A stretch of 64,000 nucleotides of DNA from Steinernema hermaphroditum (lineage: Eukaryota > Nematoda > Chromadorea > Rhabditida > Steinernematidae): NCBI GenBank assembly GCA_030435675.1, contig CM059621.1, forward strand, positions 15,190,001-15,254,000, in the 5' to 3' direction. A program made the translations under genes and the position numbers. Each line of letters begins with the position of its first letter. Position 1 is the first letter of the stretch. Below are positions 1 through 11,289 of the stretch, piece after piece. The notes below the pieces were generated by a model. The model made no database searches and was not told the DNA's origin. It saw only the letters and a list, made by a program, of their open reading frames with translations.

Positions 1-1549
1 AAAAATTCATATAACGGTATTCCACTAATCTCAAATGCATGAGAAACGACCAACAACATCTTCACGCAATGCACAAGCTGAAAAATAACAAACATCAAAC
101 ACAAATCTGAATAAACACTAGTTCGATGGACAAACAAAGAATGTATCGTAACCGTAATAGAAAAAGAGATTCTCCGTATGTTGATGCGTTCAGTGTTTTG
201 GAAGTAACTGCTTTTATGTCATATACTAGAGGGCACGTTGGGTCAATTTGATCGCTTTCAATGTGAAGAGGCGAATGATCATGATGAAAGATGCGTACTT
301 GATGAGTACATCGTTGGTTATGTGAGCATGAAGCTTAGGCGCAAAAAAATATGGCGCAAAAATATCGAATATTGGTAGGACGCATCTTTACGAGTTTCAT
401 GGTCTTCTTGGCGAGACCGTGGAACTACGGCCTTATGGGAGCAGGGCCGATCATTGTGCCACCAACGAAGGCCGACAACGACCGCTCACTGAACTCAGTT
501 GGGGAAGCTGGTCTAGGCTGCACAGTTTTGTGAAGAAAATGTAGAATCACCTATTGATGGACCTTTCCCACTCAATTTCGGTCTTATTCGCTCCACTTTA
601 TACTTGTGCTTCCATATCGGTTGATCTATTTCACCTCAAGATTCAATTAGCAATCAAAAATAACCATTATATAAACTGAAAACCGACGTTCAGCAACAAC
701 AGCATTACTCTACCATCTGTCAACCTCAGCCCGGCTACCAAATGTACCAAGCGGCAGCGGTTAATCGGTGAAGCAGTTAGGGGCTTCCTTCCCGAGTGAG
801 CTTGGAGTCGCTGCAAAAACATGCAGAAGATTCATTCAAAAATTTTGTTATGCACGGGCTAAAGCTATCCAGTTTATGGACGAGTGAACTAACCTCAAAA
901 ATGGTACGAAAAAAAGACAAAAATTTTATACGGAATAAGAAATCTTTCGAGAAGGTACTGCGCCTTTCGTTGCTCCCACCACCCAAAAGAGTTTGATGAA
1001 TCTAGTACTTCCGCTTAAGGACTATGTTTAAATTTAAATTTTTATGACCACCAAAGCCCGCAGGGCTATGGTGTCTCCATGTGACTACTGTCGATAGATC
1101 ACTGGTGTTTTTATCTGCAGCTAAAATACGTGTAATTGATAAGTATTTTTAATTAATAATGTAATTAATGCCAAAAATCCGAAAAACCTTCAAGACTTAG
1201 CCCAATAAAATATATACGATACACACACATGGTGAACACACTGTGATTTCCCTTTCCCCGTTCACCATTGAGTCATTTGGAGTCGTCAAAGCAAAACAAC
1301 GTCCATGGACACACATTAAGTGCATGCGTTGTATAGTTTGTGTTTCACTTCGTTTGAATGCTTAGTCAGTTTATTGTTATTTTGTGCCACAAGGACTACA
1401 TCTCCTATTTTCGACAATTGTTTGTTGTTTAGAAAGTGCGCACTTCCTCCTTCATTGCCAGAGATCAGGTATGAAAACAGATCGCTGTTTTCTATAAACT
1501 ACCTCTGAAACGTCATAGATATGTTTGGAATAGTGTTCACACATGGTCT

Positions 1550-1590
1550 ACTAAGGTCCACACTACTAAGGTCCACACACTAAGGTCCCC
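1550..1590. repeat. Three tandem copies of a 12-bp motif
   Basis: The motif actaaggtccac occurs at about 1550, 1565 and 1579 (the last copy ends in cccc), spaced by 14-15 bp. It is a short minisatellite-like repeat with no visible coding role. Confidence 0.7.
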
Positions 1591-2844
1591 TACAGTACTA
1601 GAGTTAAAATGAGGCGACAACAAAAATTCGATTATTTGTTGTATTCTTCGAATTAATTACAATGGATGAACAGTTAGGCGTCTTTCATTTGTGCGTTCAG
1701 CGATCGATTAATTGAGATTTTCGTTACAAAATTCTTTGCAGTCTCTGTCCAGGCTATCTACGGTCCGACTTCAGAAAACAAAAATGAAAATAATACGGTA
1801 ATGAACACGACATCCTTGCGGACCTTTCATATTTGTCGGCTATCAAAATTTATATATGTGTACGCCACCTGAAGCATTTAACAGTTAACAGAACAGTTAA
1901 CCGACTCAACCGACTTAAGTTTAACATGAGGAAGAACCAAAAATGCTAGTCTCTTCTTGCCGTCTTTGCAATTCCATCTTCCTCGCCCAGAAACAGTTAA
2001 ATTGAGCTCAGAAATTGCACCGAAACATTTCGTCACTCTGGATCTTCTGTGAACACCTCATCCGACTCCTGTCCATGAAAAGGGAACACTCAAACGGTAT
2101 ATGCCTTGAATGACAAACTTGCATATGATAAAGCGTCACTTTATCATTTTCGCACACACATCGACATTTTCAACGACTTAAGTCAAGATTACGCCGTGTA
2201 TTGGACTGAGTCCCATCTGAAGCTCACAAAAGGTTTTAAATCACAACCAGACTGTTGCTAATGCAAAATATCGAATTTTGGGGTGAAAGATTCCATTCAA
2301 AATTGACTACATTACGAATTTCCACTTGCTTATGCCGTTGCTTACACCGTGTAATGTGTTATCTAAAGCAATGGTTTTGACCAGAGCTAGCAGTTGGGAC
2401 TGGAACTCGGATAATCCCAATCCCAAATCCGAAAAATCCGATCCGAAATCCGCCAGCATTGCTTTTGACCGTTCTCTTTACAAGATGATAAATTGGGATG
2501 TGCTTACACAGTTTATTTTGCGATATCATATTGCATCAACGGGTACCTCGATATCACACCAATCTTGTTTGCAGACTCGTCGTGTGTGGTTAGTTGGGAA
2601 GTGAACAAGAGGATAAATAAAGCTGAAGATAAACCAGGCTCCTTTATGTGTTGTCCAAAAAAAATTTGCAAGCTTCATGAGACGTTGTTCAGAAAAAAAA
2701 GAAAATTTCAGAAAAAACTGCATAGTTTCTTCTGATTTGCGTTCCACTTATGTTTACGAGTTTATTTCGTGAATCAAAGGCTTACGCCTTGCACGACACT
2801 ACATCTTGTTGTCAGCGGTGGTGGGACTACGGCTTCCGGGTGTC

Positions 2845-3038
2845 CCAATTCCCTCTGGAAGCCGGGTTCCACTTATTACATCACGGAATTCGGTGACTGG
2901 TAGAAAAGACAGACAAAAATATGATATCACTGAAACGATGAGAAATCCGATACAAAACGGGAAAAGTGTCTGAGTCTGGTTGGTCTGATGGCAAACCCCG
3001 TGGCAGTTTTGACCGTTCCGGCTTCCAGAGGGAATTGG
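2845..3038. repeat. Perfect 21-bp inverted repeat pair
   Basis: Positions 2845-2865 and 3018-3038 are exact reverse complements (core ttccctctggaagccgg), separated by about 150 bp. This looks like the terminal arms of a small non-autonomous element or two dispersed-repeat copies in opposite orientation. Confidence 0.6.
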
Positions 3039-4144
3039 AAGAAATTTTTGTATATTAACAAAAATTTCACCTCTTCCATCACTGAGAAAAGATAAGTCTA
3101 CGAGTTAATGCTCCTCAGAGGTTCGACGAGTCACCAGTGAAGAGCGCCACCTACCTTAAATACTCTATCAACCAACGATTAAGAGGTATTATAGGCGAAT
3201 TTTAGTTATACTGCAACAAATGAGCGTTTAAGGATCAGCAATTTCTGCTCAGTAACCAAGTGAATAACGAATGCGATTCCATAATCAAGTGAACAAGGCT
3301 TGCATAGAACGCCTTTCACTCGCATAGAACTCGCAGGCTCACATAGAACACTTCAGGAATAAACTTTTTTAATGTTCAAAAATTTCAACTCTTTCACCAG
3401 TGAGAAAAAAAATTAGATATTGCATTTTTATTTACGGACATAGAGTGCGTATGGGAAACTGATTCTTGCCCAGTTTATATACTCACCTAGGCCTACCGTT
3501 TGCTCCTAGTCTGGCGTCAATCGTAACACTACATGTTTGACCGTTCCCTTGTACGGAAGAGCAAAACATTACAAGCATTCATAACTGGAGTTGGGATAGG
3601 ATTGAGCACGTGGAAAAAAAACAAATTTAAATATACTGGAGTATCGTTTCCACTGCATTACATCATGAAATTCAATAGCTTGAAAAAAAGACGAAAATTC
3701 ACATGCGTTATCTATTCCCAAAAATTTGATCGCCTGCCCGCAAAAATAACTGTAAAGAATACTTATTATGCCAATGTTGACAACAGAACGAAGTTATTAT
3801 CTAAAAAAAACCCCCTACCGTAATCCATATGTCCTTCGTGTTCCTTCTCTAACCAAGTTGATAACCATCCCCGGAAGCGCAAAAGCTGTTTAAACAGTCG
3901 TCCATCGCACAGGCCTAAACAAACGCAACGTGAATTCGGGGAAATGCGGAGTCTTTCCAACGCAAACGCGAGTGGCACGCCGCCGAGCGTGGGCTAACGA
4001 TGCAACATACGGCGAGACTAAAGGTCGACGCACTTTCGGGCCACCCGGGAGGCTGTGCGGGAGGCGGCGCCTCAACATTTTGATCCGGACTGAAGATTGC
4101 TGCCGAGAGCAAAGAGTGTTTCCGAAAGTTGCCGTTAGGCATAC

Positions 4145-4180
4145 CACGTGAGGGCGACGTGCCACGTGACGGTGCACGTG
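4145..4180. promoter_or_regulatory. Cluster of three CACGTG E-boxes
   Basis: CACGTG hexamers lie at 4145-4150, 4163-4168 and 4175-4180 at the edge of a GC-rich patch (3890-4180) inside otherwise AT-rich DNA. CACGTG is the canonical palindromic E-box bound by bHLH factors. No gene start is identified nearby, so a regulatory role is inference. Confidence 0.3.
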
Positions 4181-5694
4181 AATTTCGGGGGATCTAGCAG
4201 AGTGGTGGAGGCAGGAAACGACGTGCAGATGTGGGCATTGTTAGCGGAGTGGAGGAGTGATTAATGGAGGGAAAATGCAGGAGTGCTAGGGAGGCAAGCT
4301 GAGGGCATCCGAGCGATAAGAGGATAACCAAAAATATCACAAGTTTTTGAACAGGACTTAAATTTGAAGAGAAAAAAACAAGTTATAGTTAATCATCTAC
4401 ACAGGTTTTAGAAGAAATGATTAAATCTGAAATATTACCCTATAGCTATTGTTCGTGTTGTTCTTATTGTTCAAAAAATGAATAAATAAAAAGTAAATCC
4501 CTTGTAAAAGTGGCAGGTGCATCATGTCACTTATACTTATTTAAATCCTTGGAAAAGTGGCAATACTTGTAGCTTTTAAAGCAAAAAAAGACACGACTGT
4601 GAAATTGAAGCATGCGTCGCCAAGTTCAATTATGGGCACGCGATGAGTTTGTCGGGGAAAATAGGTGAAAGAGCGAACGAAACGTACCAACAAAAATTAC
4701 ATCCTTGTGTCCATAACAACCAAGTAAACCTTTTTCAGCGATGTTTCTTGAATGGACGTCGACAACAATAGTCAACTACGTAGACAGATGTCCATTCTTC
4801 AGAAATGCTTAATAAATTTTTTGACTGTTTGTTAAATCTTCGAGTTTCAACGCTAAAATTGCCAATGCAGTTCAATGTCGGGAAATTAAAGCTCGAGTGA
4901 TGACCCAAAAAACAACGTCGCAAAGATCGCAAAGATAACTCAAAAGTCCGTGATCTTCGCTAGCCACAACTTCCAACCCGTAAACGAATGCGATCGATCC
5001 AGTTGAATAGTAACTGCAAATTCCGCACGCCAATTGTACTTTCGGTTATCTTTGCTCATGGTAATGACGTCAGGTCCTTTTTCGTCACAGGAGGTCAAAG
5101 TCATCATTACCATGGAAGCGATCGATCATACACAGATAACGCAAGATGCGGAAGTAAAAAACGCCAGTGATTTTAACAGATTAAGCGAAAAATTTAGCGC
5201 TGAAATCACATTTGATTGATGTGACATATTTTATCGTGACCAATGTAATGCCGCCAACAAAAATTAAGCTTCTGAAAGCTGAGGAACATCTCATCAACCT
5301 TGCAATTCCAGTTGCCACTTCAAAATTACGGTTTTACCTCTTCCAAGCGTTTCCAATTACAGTTCTTGTAGTTTTTGAAATTGGACGAAAATAAGGTAGG
5401 GGAGCAGTCAAAGGCGCACTAAACGTAAACAAAAATAAAAGTTAAGCTAATGTTAGTCATCGTAAAAAAAAGGCAACAAAAATCGTTTGAACTATACCGT
5501 TTAAAGGGAACACTTTCAATCACACTGCTCAATCACAGGGAAAAAACAACCAAAAATGAAACATGTGTCGCTGACCCAACAGCAAGTAGACGTTGATCGG
5601 AGGCGGAGATAAGGATTGTGTGATCTTCCCTGAAGTCAACTGAAGAATATCGTAATACATAGTTCCAGATATTCTTCCGGTGTCTATTTACAGC

Positions 5695-6305
5695 GTGTCC
5701 AGAAAGTTCTGTGAAATTAAAAACAGGATTTTTCTGCAAGAAAACGCTTCTATATCCGGAAACAAACTACACTACCTTATTCAGCACGCCAAATTACTTA
5801 CGTATTGCCCAAGTATCACTTGAAGTGGCCACCTTTAGCGTCAATACAGGGCTGAAGATGCTTCGCGAAAATTAGGCAGAATCACGGAGGAGTTTCCAGA
5901 GTAATTTCTTCCCAAGCTTGCGCTATTGATCTCTTCAGGAAGTCTACGGTGGCGTGGCGTCTTCGCCAGACCTTCTTCTACAGAATGTACCGAATTGCAC
6001 AATTCACTGAATTTTTGGACAAACATTTGGACATATGCGTACCTGTATGTTTGACAAGGTGACCAGAAAGTTTTGTGAGCCTCTTGTGTACAAGTATACC
6101 AATAAGAGATGCTGCCAAAGCACCTGATCCCTTTTTCAAGAAGCGTGTTCAGCCCTGTACGCCAGAGGGGACCAGTTCAAATGATATTTGAGCTGGTTAT
6201 ATGTATGTAAGTTTTGGTGTTGAATAAGGCAGTGCAGTTTCTTTCCTGATTTAGATGAGTTTTGTGCATAAAAATCCCATTTTAATTTCACAGAACTTTC
6301 TTGTT
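5695..6305. mobile_element. Palindromic Tc1/mariner remnant
   Basis: Two diverged copies of a mariner-type transposase 3' end face outward. The minus-strand copy (about 6020-5815) reads a fragment containing FLKRSIAQAWEEI and then LQPCIDAKGGHFK followed by a stop. The plus-strand copy (about 6125-6190) reads FFKKRVQPCTPEG and stops. Both tails are followed by the same flank, agaaagttctgtgaaatt, on opposite strands (near 5700 and 6302), giving an inverted repeat of roughly 100 bp at the ends. Neither copy keeps the catalytic DDE/DDD core, and the reading frames are broken by stops, so the element is dead. The family assignment rests on the C-terminal CxxxxGxxF-like tail of mariner transposases. 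Confidence 0.6.
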
Positions 6306-7850
6306 ACCCTGTATGCTCACCTTTTCAAACGTAAAGTTTAGTGGCGACATTAACAAGCTGTGCAAAATTGCCGAAAAAGAGGTCAGCTCTTTGTTCACTC
6401 GCAAAGTCATTTTTCCGGCTTTCCTTCCAGCACATTGAATGGCTTTAATAAAACTGGCACCGACGTCCTCCTCCACTGTTCTTTGCCCCGCTGTCCACAT
6501 TTAGAGTTCTTTCAGCACGTCCCACGTGGCCCGTTTGCGTGTGAGCGTGCGACGAAAGGTCGCCGCAAGGCCTCTCCGCTCTAAATAGCATAGCTAAGGC
6601 GCGTTAATCTTTGGCCGAGCGGAGACCGACGTGAGTTTTGCGCAGAAAAAGGTTGGAGGCCGCCTGCGTGCATGCATAATATCGGATTTTGCGTGGACCT
6701 CTCCCCACGCGACACTCATTGGCTTTGTAATCAGGTTTGGCAACGCGCAGCGTTGAGATAGAGAAAGGGGGGGGGAGTGATGACGTCGGGCCAGCGAAGC
6801 CAAAAAAGACCACGAGTACGTTGCGGAAAAGTGTTCTTTGCACTGTGCGTTTGGGGAACTGGCTAAGAATTGGGGACTTCGTGAATCCTAGAGACAGTTA
6901 TACAGCTATTTTATGAGCAATCTATAAAAGCTGAACGGTCTGCAGGTTTGTGCACGTGAGAATGTAGACAATACATCAGACAATATAGTGGGCCTAGGTC
7001 GGCAAAATCTTGCTCAAATCAATCATGACCGTTGGGTTGTACTTCGAACTACCAGACGCTTCATTACTATTTCATCGTCTCTTATCGTACCCGCTCTGCC
7101 CTCTCAGGTCGTCAAAAATTCGCTTCAGTTTTGGATTCTGCCATAAGATGTGCTTTGCGATCTTTTCTACGCCGCTTCAACAATGATGAAAGCCATGTGA
7201 TCATTAAAAAAATTTGTAAAATCGTGCTGAGAAAAGAAGCCGGAGAGATTAAATGGTCAAAAATAACTTACAAGCCATATTTGCAAACGAAGAGTATTGC
7301 GAACATCTTTTTGAAACCTGAAAAGTAAAACTAACAACATTCAAAACCCGACTTCCAGGCACATATAAAAACGAGCCACCTGAACCAGGTACTTATCTAT
7401 CAAGCCCTCACAACAAAGAAACCGCATCACCGACATGGCGTTTTGAATACAAAGTCTCATTGCGACGAAGCAACAATTGAGTCACCCTCCGCTCCTCATC
7501 CACCACTTACATTCATTTTCCGTGTTGGTTATATCATCGATGTCGTAAACCATCTTATCAATCATTTTATCAAGGCTTTATTATTTATTGGTTAGAGATA
7601 GTCAAAAAAAGAGGCAAAGTGCACCATCCCAAGCAGTCGTCATGCCCCACTTCGTGACTTCTAATTTTCTGCTGCTCTTCGTCTCTCTGTTTTGCCTCAA
7701 TAATCGCAATCGCACTGCTGTCCGTTCCACTGCATTACTTTTCAAAGCTTTCACGCATTCTGCGAACGCATGTGCGAATGCTACGCAACAGGATCTATTT
7801 TGTGAGGCGATGCAGTTCACCTTTCACTGTACCCTTCACCGTCCTCGAGA
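6306..7850. other. Intergenic, no supported gene
   Basis: Contains a GC-richer patch at about 6500-6850 with open frames on both strands but no recognisable protein, and AT-rich sequence elsewhere. The 7588-7870 plus-strand frame has no domain I recognise and sits next to a direct repeat, so I do not call it. Confidence 0.5.
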
Positions 7851-7972
7851 ATCTCCTTCACGTCACGGTTAGTTTTCGAAGCTTTATTGGAAATAACATG
7901 CTTTTTAGATTATACATTTTTATTAAATTAAATACCCAAAAGTCCTCGAAGATCCCTCCGCAAAAACAAATC
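7851..7972 (+). repeat. 122-bp direct repeat, copy 1
   Basis: This 122-bp unit matches 8285-8406 with three differences. Copies are 434 bp apart and bracket a GC-rich segment (about 8020-8250). Near identity implies a recent duplication, or two long terminal direct repeats of a small element. Confidence 0.8.
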
Positions 7973-8284
7973 TGTCGCCTCCAGGCGACCCCCTTTCTTC
8001 CTTCCCCCCTATTTCAGAGGCCATTGTCGCCGACAGATTTAGTCCTGTCGGCGATAAGCGGCCCGTCGCGCGACGAAGAAGTCACAACATCAACGAGCCG
8101 CCATCTTCGTCGCCACCGGACACCTTCGCTCCCCCGCCAGTCGAACAGTTCGAAGGACGGTCAGCGGCCACGCACTCACGCCGTTTCCACCGCTGCCGTC
8201 CTCGTCTCCTCGCGTCGTTCGCCGCTCGCCGCTTAGTGATCTGTGCCACCTTATGCCCCGTGTCTTATATTTCGTATATATAAA

Positions 8285-8406
8285 ATCTCCTTCACCTCAC
8301 GGTTAGTTTTCGAAGCCCTATTGGAAATAACATGCTTTTTAGATTATACATTTTTATTAAATTAAATACCCAAAAGTCCTCGAAGATCCCTCCGCAAAAA
8401 CAAATC
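8285..8406 (+). repeat. 122-bp direct repeat, copy 2
   Basis: Second copy of the 7851-7972 unit, with differences only near its left side (cacc for cacg, gccctat for gctttat). It ends about 100 bp upstream of the EGF-like fragment. Confidence 0.8.
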
Positions 8407-8488
8407 GAAGAACAAGGCACAACTGAGGTTCCAGCAGCATCCCGCCCAGCCTGGCCGTTGCTTCCTGAGGCTCTTAGTTGAGCAGGCC

Positions 8489-8860
8489 TTGAAGAGAGTA
8501 ATCCATGGTTATAATGGAGCCGATTGCAGCCTTGATGGTTATTGCTTGTGTACTGAACTGTGGGGTGGGAGTTCGTGCACGGAGATGATGAAACCTTCTG
8601 AAATCATCAACTGCAATGGAGGAAAGTGCGTGGAATCGGATGACGAATACAAGTGCGTATGCATATACGGTTTTCAAGGTGCGTTAGTTCCTAATAGTAA
8701 CTATTATAAGATGACATACTTTTGATCACACAATGGACAGAATATTTGCAGGCGACTATTGCGAGCAGGGCATATGCGAATGTGAGAAGGACTTGTGCTC
8801 GGTTGAAGAAGATTGCGTGAACACTTATGGAAACTACCTCTGCGCCTGCGGATGTCAGGA
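8489..8860 (+). CDS. EGF-like domain protein fragment
   Basis: Two exons encode cysteine patterns of EGF-like modules. Exon A, ending at 8678, has a half EGF (YCLCTELWGGSSC) and the start of a second one (CNGGKC then CVCIYGFQG). A 73-bp intron (8679-8751, GT..tttgcag) joins phase 1 to exon B at 8752, which continues DYCEQGICEC and CVNTYGNYLCACG. EGF modules are disulfide-stabilised extracellular binding units, so the parent was presumably a secreted or membrane protein. No signal peptide, start codon or stop is evident: upstream is a direct repeat, and downstream the frame runs into helicase-coding sequence read in another frame. It is either a gene fragment or part of a larger gene I cannot trace. 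The right edge is approximate. Confidence 0.55.
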
Positions 8861-8892
8861 ATGTTGCCCGGTCGAGAGCGAATCCAGCTCAG

Positions 8893-9285
8893 GAGAAAGC
8901 GGCAGCGATCCTCATCGAGGCCATCGAAAAGTGGGCAGTTCCGTCGGCAACCCAAACGCTGACCTACTACAAGGGCGCATCGGCCGGCATTTCGGCCCGT
9001 CTGAAGGAGAGGAACGTCAACACTCCAGTGGCCACCCTTGACAGCTTCCAAGGGCAGGAACAAGAGATAACGGTCGTTGTGACAACGTGCTCCCCGGCGC
9101 CCCTCGCAGGAAAAGTCTCCGGTGGCACTCGGAAGCGCCATCACCCGCACGTCGAGGAGCCCGAAGAAGGAGAAGAGAGCAGCTCGGACCAGTTCGCCCT
9201 TTCGCAGCCCAGGGCCATCGTCGCCGCGACCCGCGCGAAAAGTGGAATGGTGGTAGTCGGCAACTTCCATCACAACCACCACTAG
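8893..9285 (+). CDS. UPF1-like superfamily 1 helicase, C-terminal fragment
   Basis: The frame opens after a splice-acceptor-like ctcag at 8888-8892 and ends with a TAG at 9283-9285. It contains the C-terminal RecA-like lobe of UPF1/SMUBP2-type SF1 helicases. ATLDSFQGQEQEITVVVTT matches motif V (the Q-rich SFQGxE strand). SQPRAIVAATRAKSGMVVVG matches motif VI, where most relatives read RxNVALTRAK. A charged insert (RKRHHPHVEEPEEGEESSS) lies between the motifs. Walker A, Walker B and the N-terminal lobe are absent within the window, so this alone cannot be an ATPase. GC content is clearly higher than in the flanks. It may be the last exon of a gene whose earlier exons were replaced, or a captured fragment. 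Confidence 0.6.
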   Translation, partial: EKAAAILIEAIEKWAVPSATQTLTYYKGASAGISARLKERNVNTPVATLDSFQGQEQEITVVVTTCSPAPLAGKVSGGTRKRHHPHVEEPEEGEESSSDQFALSQPRAIVAATRAKSGMVVVGNFHHNHH

Positions 9286-9431
9286 CTCCCATTGGCTCTG
9301 GAGTCACCATGAGTTGGCAAATAATCTCATAGAAAAGCACGAGATCGGATCTGCGTTGGATCTGCGCGAGAGTCATTTCCGGGCGCAGTCATTTCTGCAC
9401 TCAAGGGAGGCCTTAAGCCCGGCGAAACGCT

Positions 9432-10130
9432 TTGCCGTGTCAGCTTCGCCTCCAAGACCTTCAAAACGGCTACGCCAACGCCAAGGCGATCATGCGCCAC
9501 TTCGTCCAGGGCGTCTTCTTTCTCACCTTCACCGGCAACGCACAGTGGGAGTGCGTCGACAGCTACCTCCGGAAGTACGGTGTCGGCAAGAGAGGATTCT
9601 GCCACAAGCCGCAGCATCACCCGACGTCGTCTGCCGTTAGTTCTACGCATTCGTCGTGGATCGTCGCGGGACCCTATCTAAGTACTTCACATCAATTAGT
9701 GAATACACTTACTGTCTATTTGCAGCTGCGCTTAAGTACTAAGTCATTCGGCTACCCCTTTCTCCTCTGCCAGTTGTCGGCAAACAAAGTCCTTTACTTA
9801 GCGCTCTACTTCTACTTGTTGTTCGCCGTCGTGCTGTCGATCTCATCCCTTCTACAGCTTCTCATCGCGGTCCTGAGCAGGCCCTGTCGCGTTTCCTTTT
9901 ACGAACGGTTTTTGATGGTATGTATTATGTCTCCCGAGAGTACATTTACTCGTGTCATTTAGGAGAACCCTCCGAAACGGCGTTACCGAAAGAACTCCGT
10001 CTCTGTATCCAAGTTCATCGACGCGCGCATTGGCGTCGATGGGTATTACATCATGCGCCTGCTGGACAGCATGGCGTCTCGACGCTTCGCGGCGATCGTG
10101 TTGCATCGGGTCCATTGTTTCATCTGCTAG
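9432..10130 (+). CDS. Innexin-like protein, C-terminal half
   Basis: Three in-phase exons (about 9444-9635, 9726-9917, 9963-10130) encode the C-terminal part of an innexin, the invertebrate gap-junction channel family. Exon 2 holds a cysteine followed by a long hydrophobic segment (NKVLYLALYFYLLFAVVLS), like the last transmembrane helix after the QC of extracellular loop 2. Exon 3 has the characteristic intracellular tail block (FIDARIGVDGYYIMRLL), resembling the innexin F(L/V)RxDGVFxLRM element, and ends in TAG. Introns have GT..AG ends (gttagt..tttgcag; gtatgt..atttag). Exon 1 is less recognisable and has no start codon. The N-terminal half, including TM1-TM2 and the YYQWV motif, is missing, so this is a truncated gene or pseudogene unless exons lie outside the copied piece. 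Confidence 0.5.
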
Positions 10131-10139
10131 ACGGAAAAT

Positions 10140-10472
10140 GAAGAGGCATAAGGTGGAATTGGCATAGGCCGCTCTTGTTCTAATGTTGTGAATGTCCTTA
10201 TTCTAATGTTCTAATGTTGTGAAGACCTAATTTGTCCTAATATTCTCTTGTTCTCATTTCTTGTTCTAATGTTGTTTTGATTCTTGTACTAGTGTAGAAC
10301 TGTTTGTTTGTTTTATAAAACTTGTTTTATGGATGCTCCAATTGGTTTGCAAATTTTGAACTTCATTGTACATCGTACTTACTTTCGATCTTTTTCTGTT
10401 CTTCTCCTTTTATTTAGCCGCTATCGCACTTCTTTTTATAGACAGATCATTTTATTTTAGTGTGCGCTTTCT
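10140..10472. other. Intergenic with degenerate ttctaatgttgtga repeats
   Basis: Several imperfect copies of ttctaatgttgtga occur between about 10180 and 10290. The rest is AT-rich 3' flank and upstream region of the next gene. A splice-acceptor-like tttattttag at 10451-10460 precedes the next start codon by 12 bp and could be a trans-splice site. Confidence 0.4.
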
Positions 10473-11286
10473 ATGGACCAAATGACACCCGACTTGACCG
10501 AAGGCATTATCACCCGCACCCTCACCTTTGCAGATAGCAGACAGAATTGGCGACGTGGAGTAGAGGCTACTTACACCACATTATGGGAGACCCAATCGGA
10601 AGGTGGCCGGCTCTATGACTACGTGGAGACCAGAAACATTAAGATGACTCCACGAGTAAGCGCATGCACTTCATGGACGGTTCCGTTTTTCTTCTTAGGC
10701 GAAGGAGACCATCCAGGTTATCAGGAAGACCAAGAGAACTACGCCAAACAGGCAGTACCCAATCTCGGCTGGTCACGCCGGTTATTTTCGCAGCGGCGGC
10801 CCGCCTCCGTTTATGTGCCGCGTGATCCCACCCATGGACCCGCCCGTCTTCGTTCCCGACTGTCCGCTCATTACGCGACGGCCAGAGGAGGGCGTCACCT
10901 CGACAGAGTTCCACCCCGGCTTGTCCAATGTCGAAGGGACGATGCGGCAAATAGCCGAGTCCAAGCGAGAGCTAAAGGAGTTTTTAGGCAGTTTGCCCAA
11001 TCCCATAGATAAGGAGTTCCTAAGAACTCTGAAGGGCACCCGCTTCTACAAGGATGCGCTCATTAAGTACAAGGAGCAACAGGATGTCACACGTGCCCGT
11101 GGAAAGTTCCACGAAGTAAATGGATTGCCGGGCGAACAACAAGGCGATTGCCGCTCCAATTCTAATTTCAAGACTTATCAAGGGAGCAGAAATGATTGCC
11201 AGGACAATTGCGCTATTCTGTTCACTAAGACGGTAAAACTGACCGAAGCGATGAACTCGGGTGACCACGGTCGCGACAAAGAATAA
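10473..11286 (+). CDS. Unrecognised protein, about 256 residues
   Basis: Exon 1 (10473-10655) starts with ATG 12 bp after an acceptor-like tttattttag. An intron with gtaagc..ttcttag leads to exon 2 at 10699, and the joined frame closes at TAA 11284-11286, which overlaps an AATAAA. A second small intron (donor gtaaat at 11116, acceptor near 11172) is possible but would be in frame, so the frame does not decide. The protein has no signal peptide or membrane segment. It has a proline-rich middle (PPMDPPVFVPDCPL) followed by a charged helical part (QIAESKRELKEFLG and TRFYKDALIKYKEQQD). I do not recognise the family. GT/AG ends and phase closure make it a credible gene. Confidence 0.5.
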
Positions 11287-11289
11287 AAA

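Larger units (their letters stand above)
1..5690. other. Gene-poor AT-rich region, no supported gene
   Basis: All open frames here are short, lack recognisable domains and overlap on both strands. The stretch holds dispersed-repeat pieces (about 401-500 and 2761-2880), a short tandem repeat (1550-1590), an inverted 21-bp pair (2845/3018) and a small GC-rich patch at about 3890-4180 that carries three CACGTG boxes. I see no coding gene I can defend. Confidence 0.6.

Noticed and set aside
8704..9376. Long minus-strand open frames opposite the helicase fragment
   Set aside because: They are the antisense shadow of a GC-rich coding frame; the plus strand carries recognisable helicase motifs V and VI.
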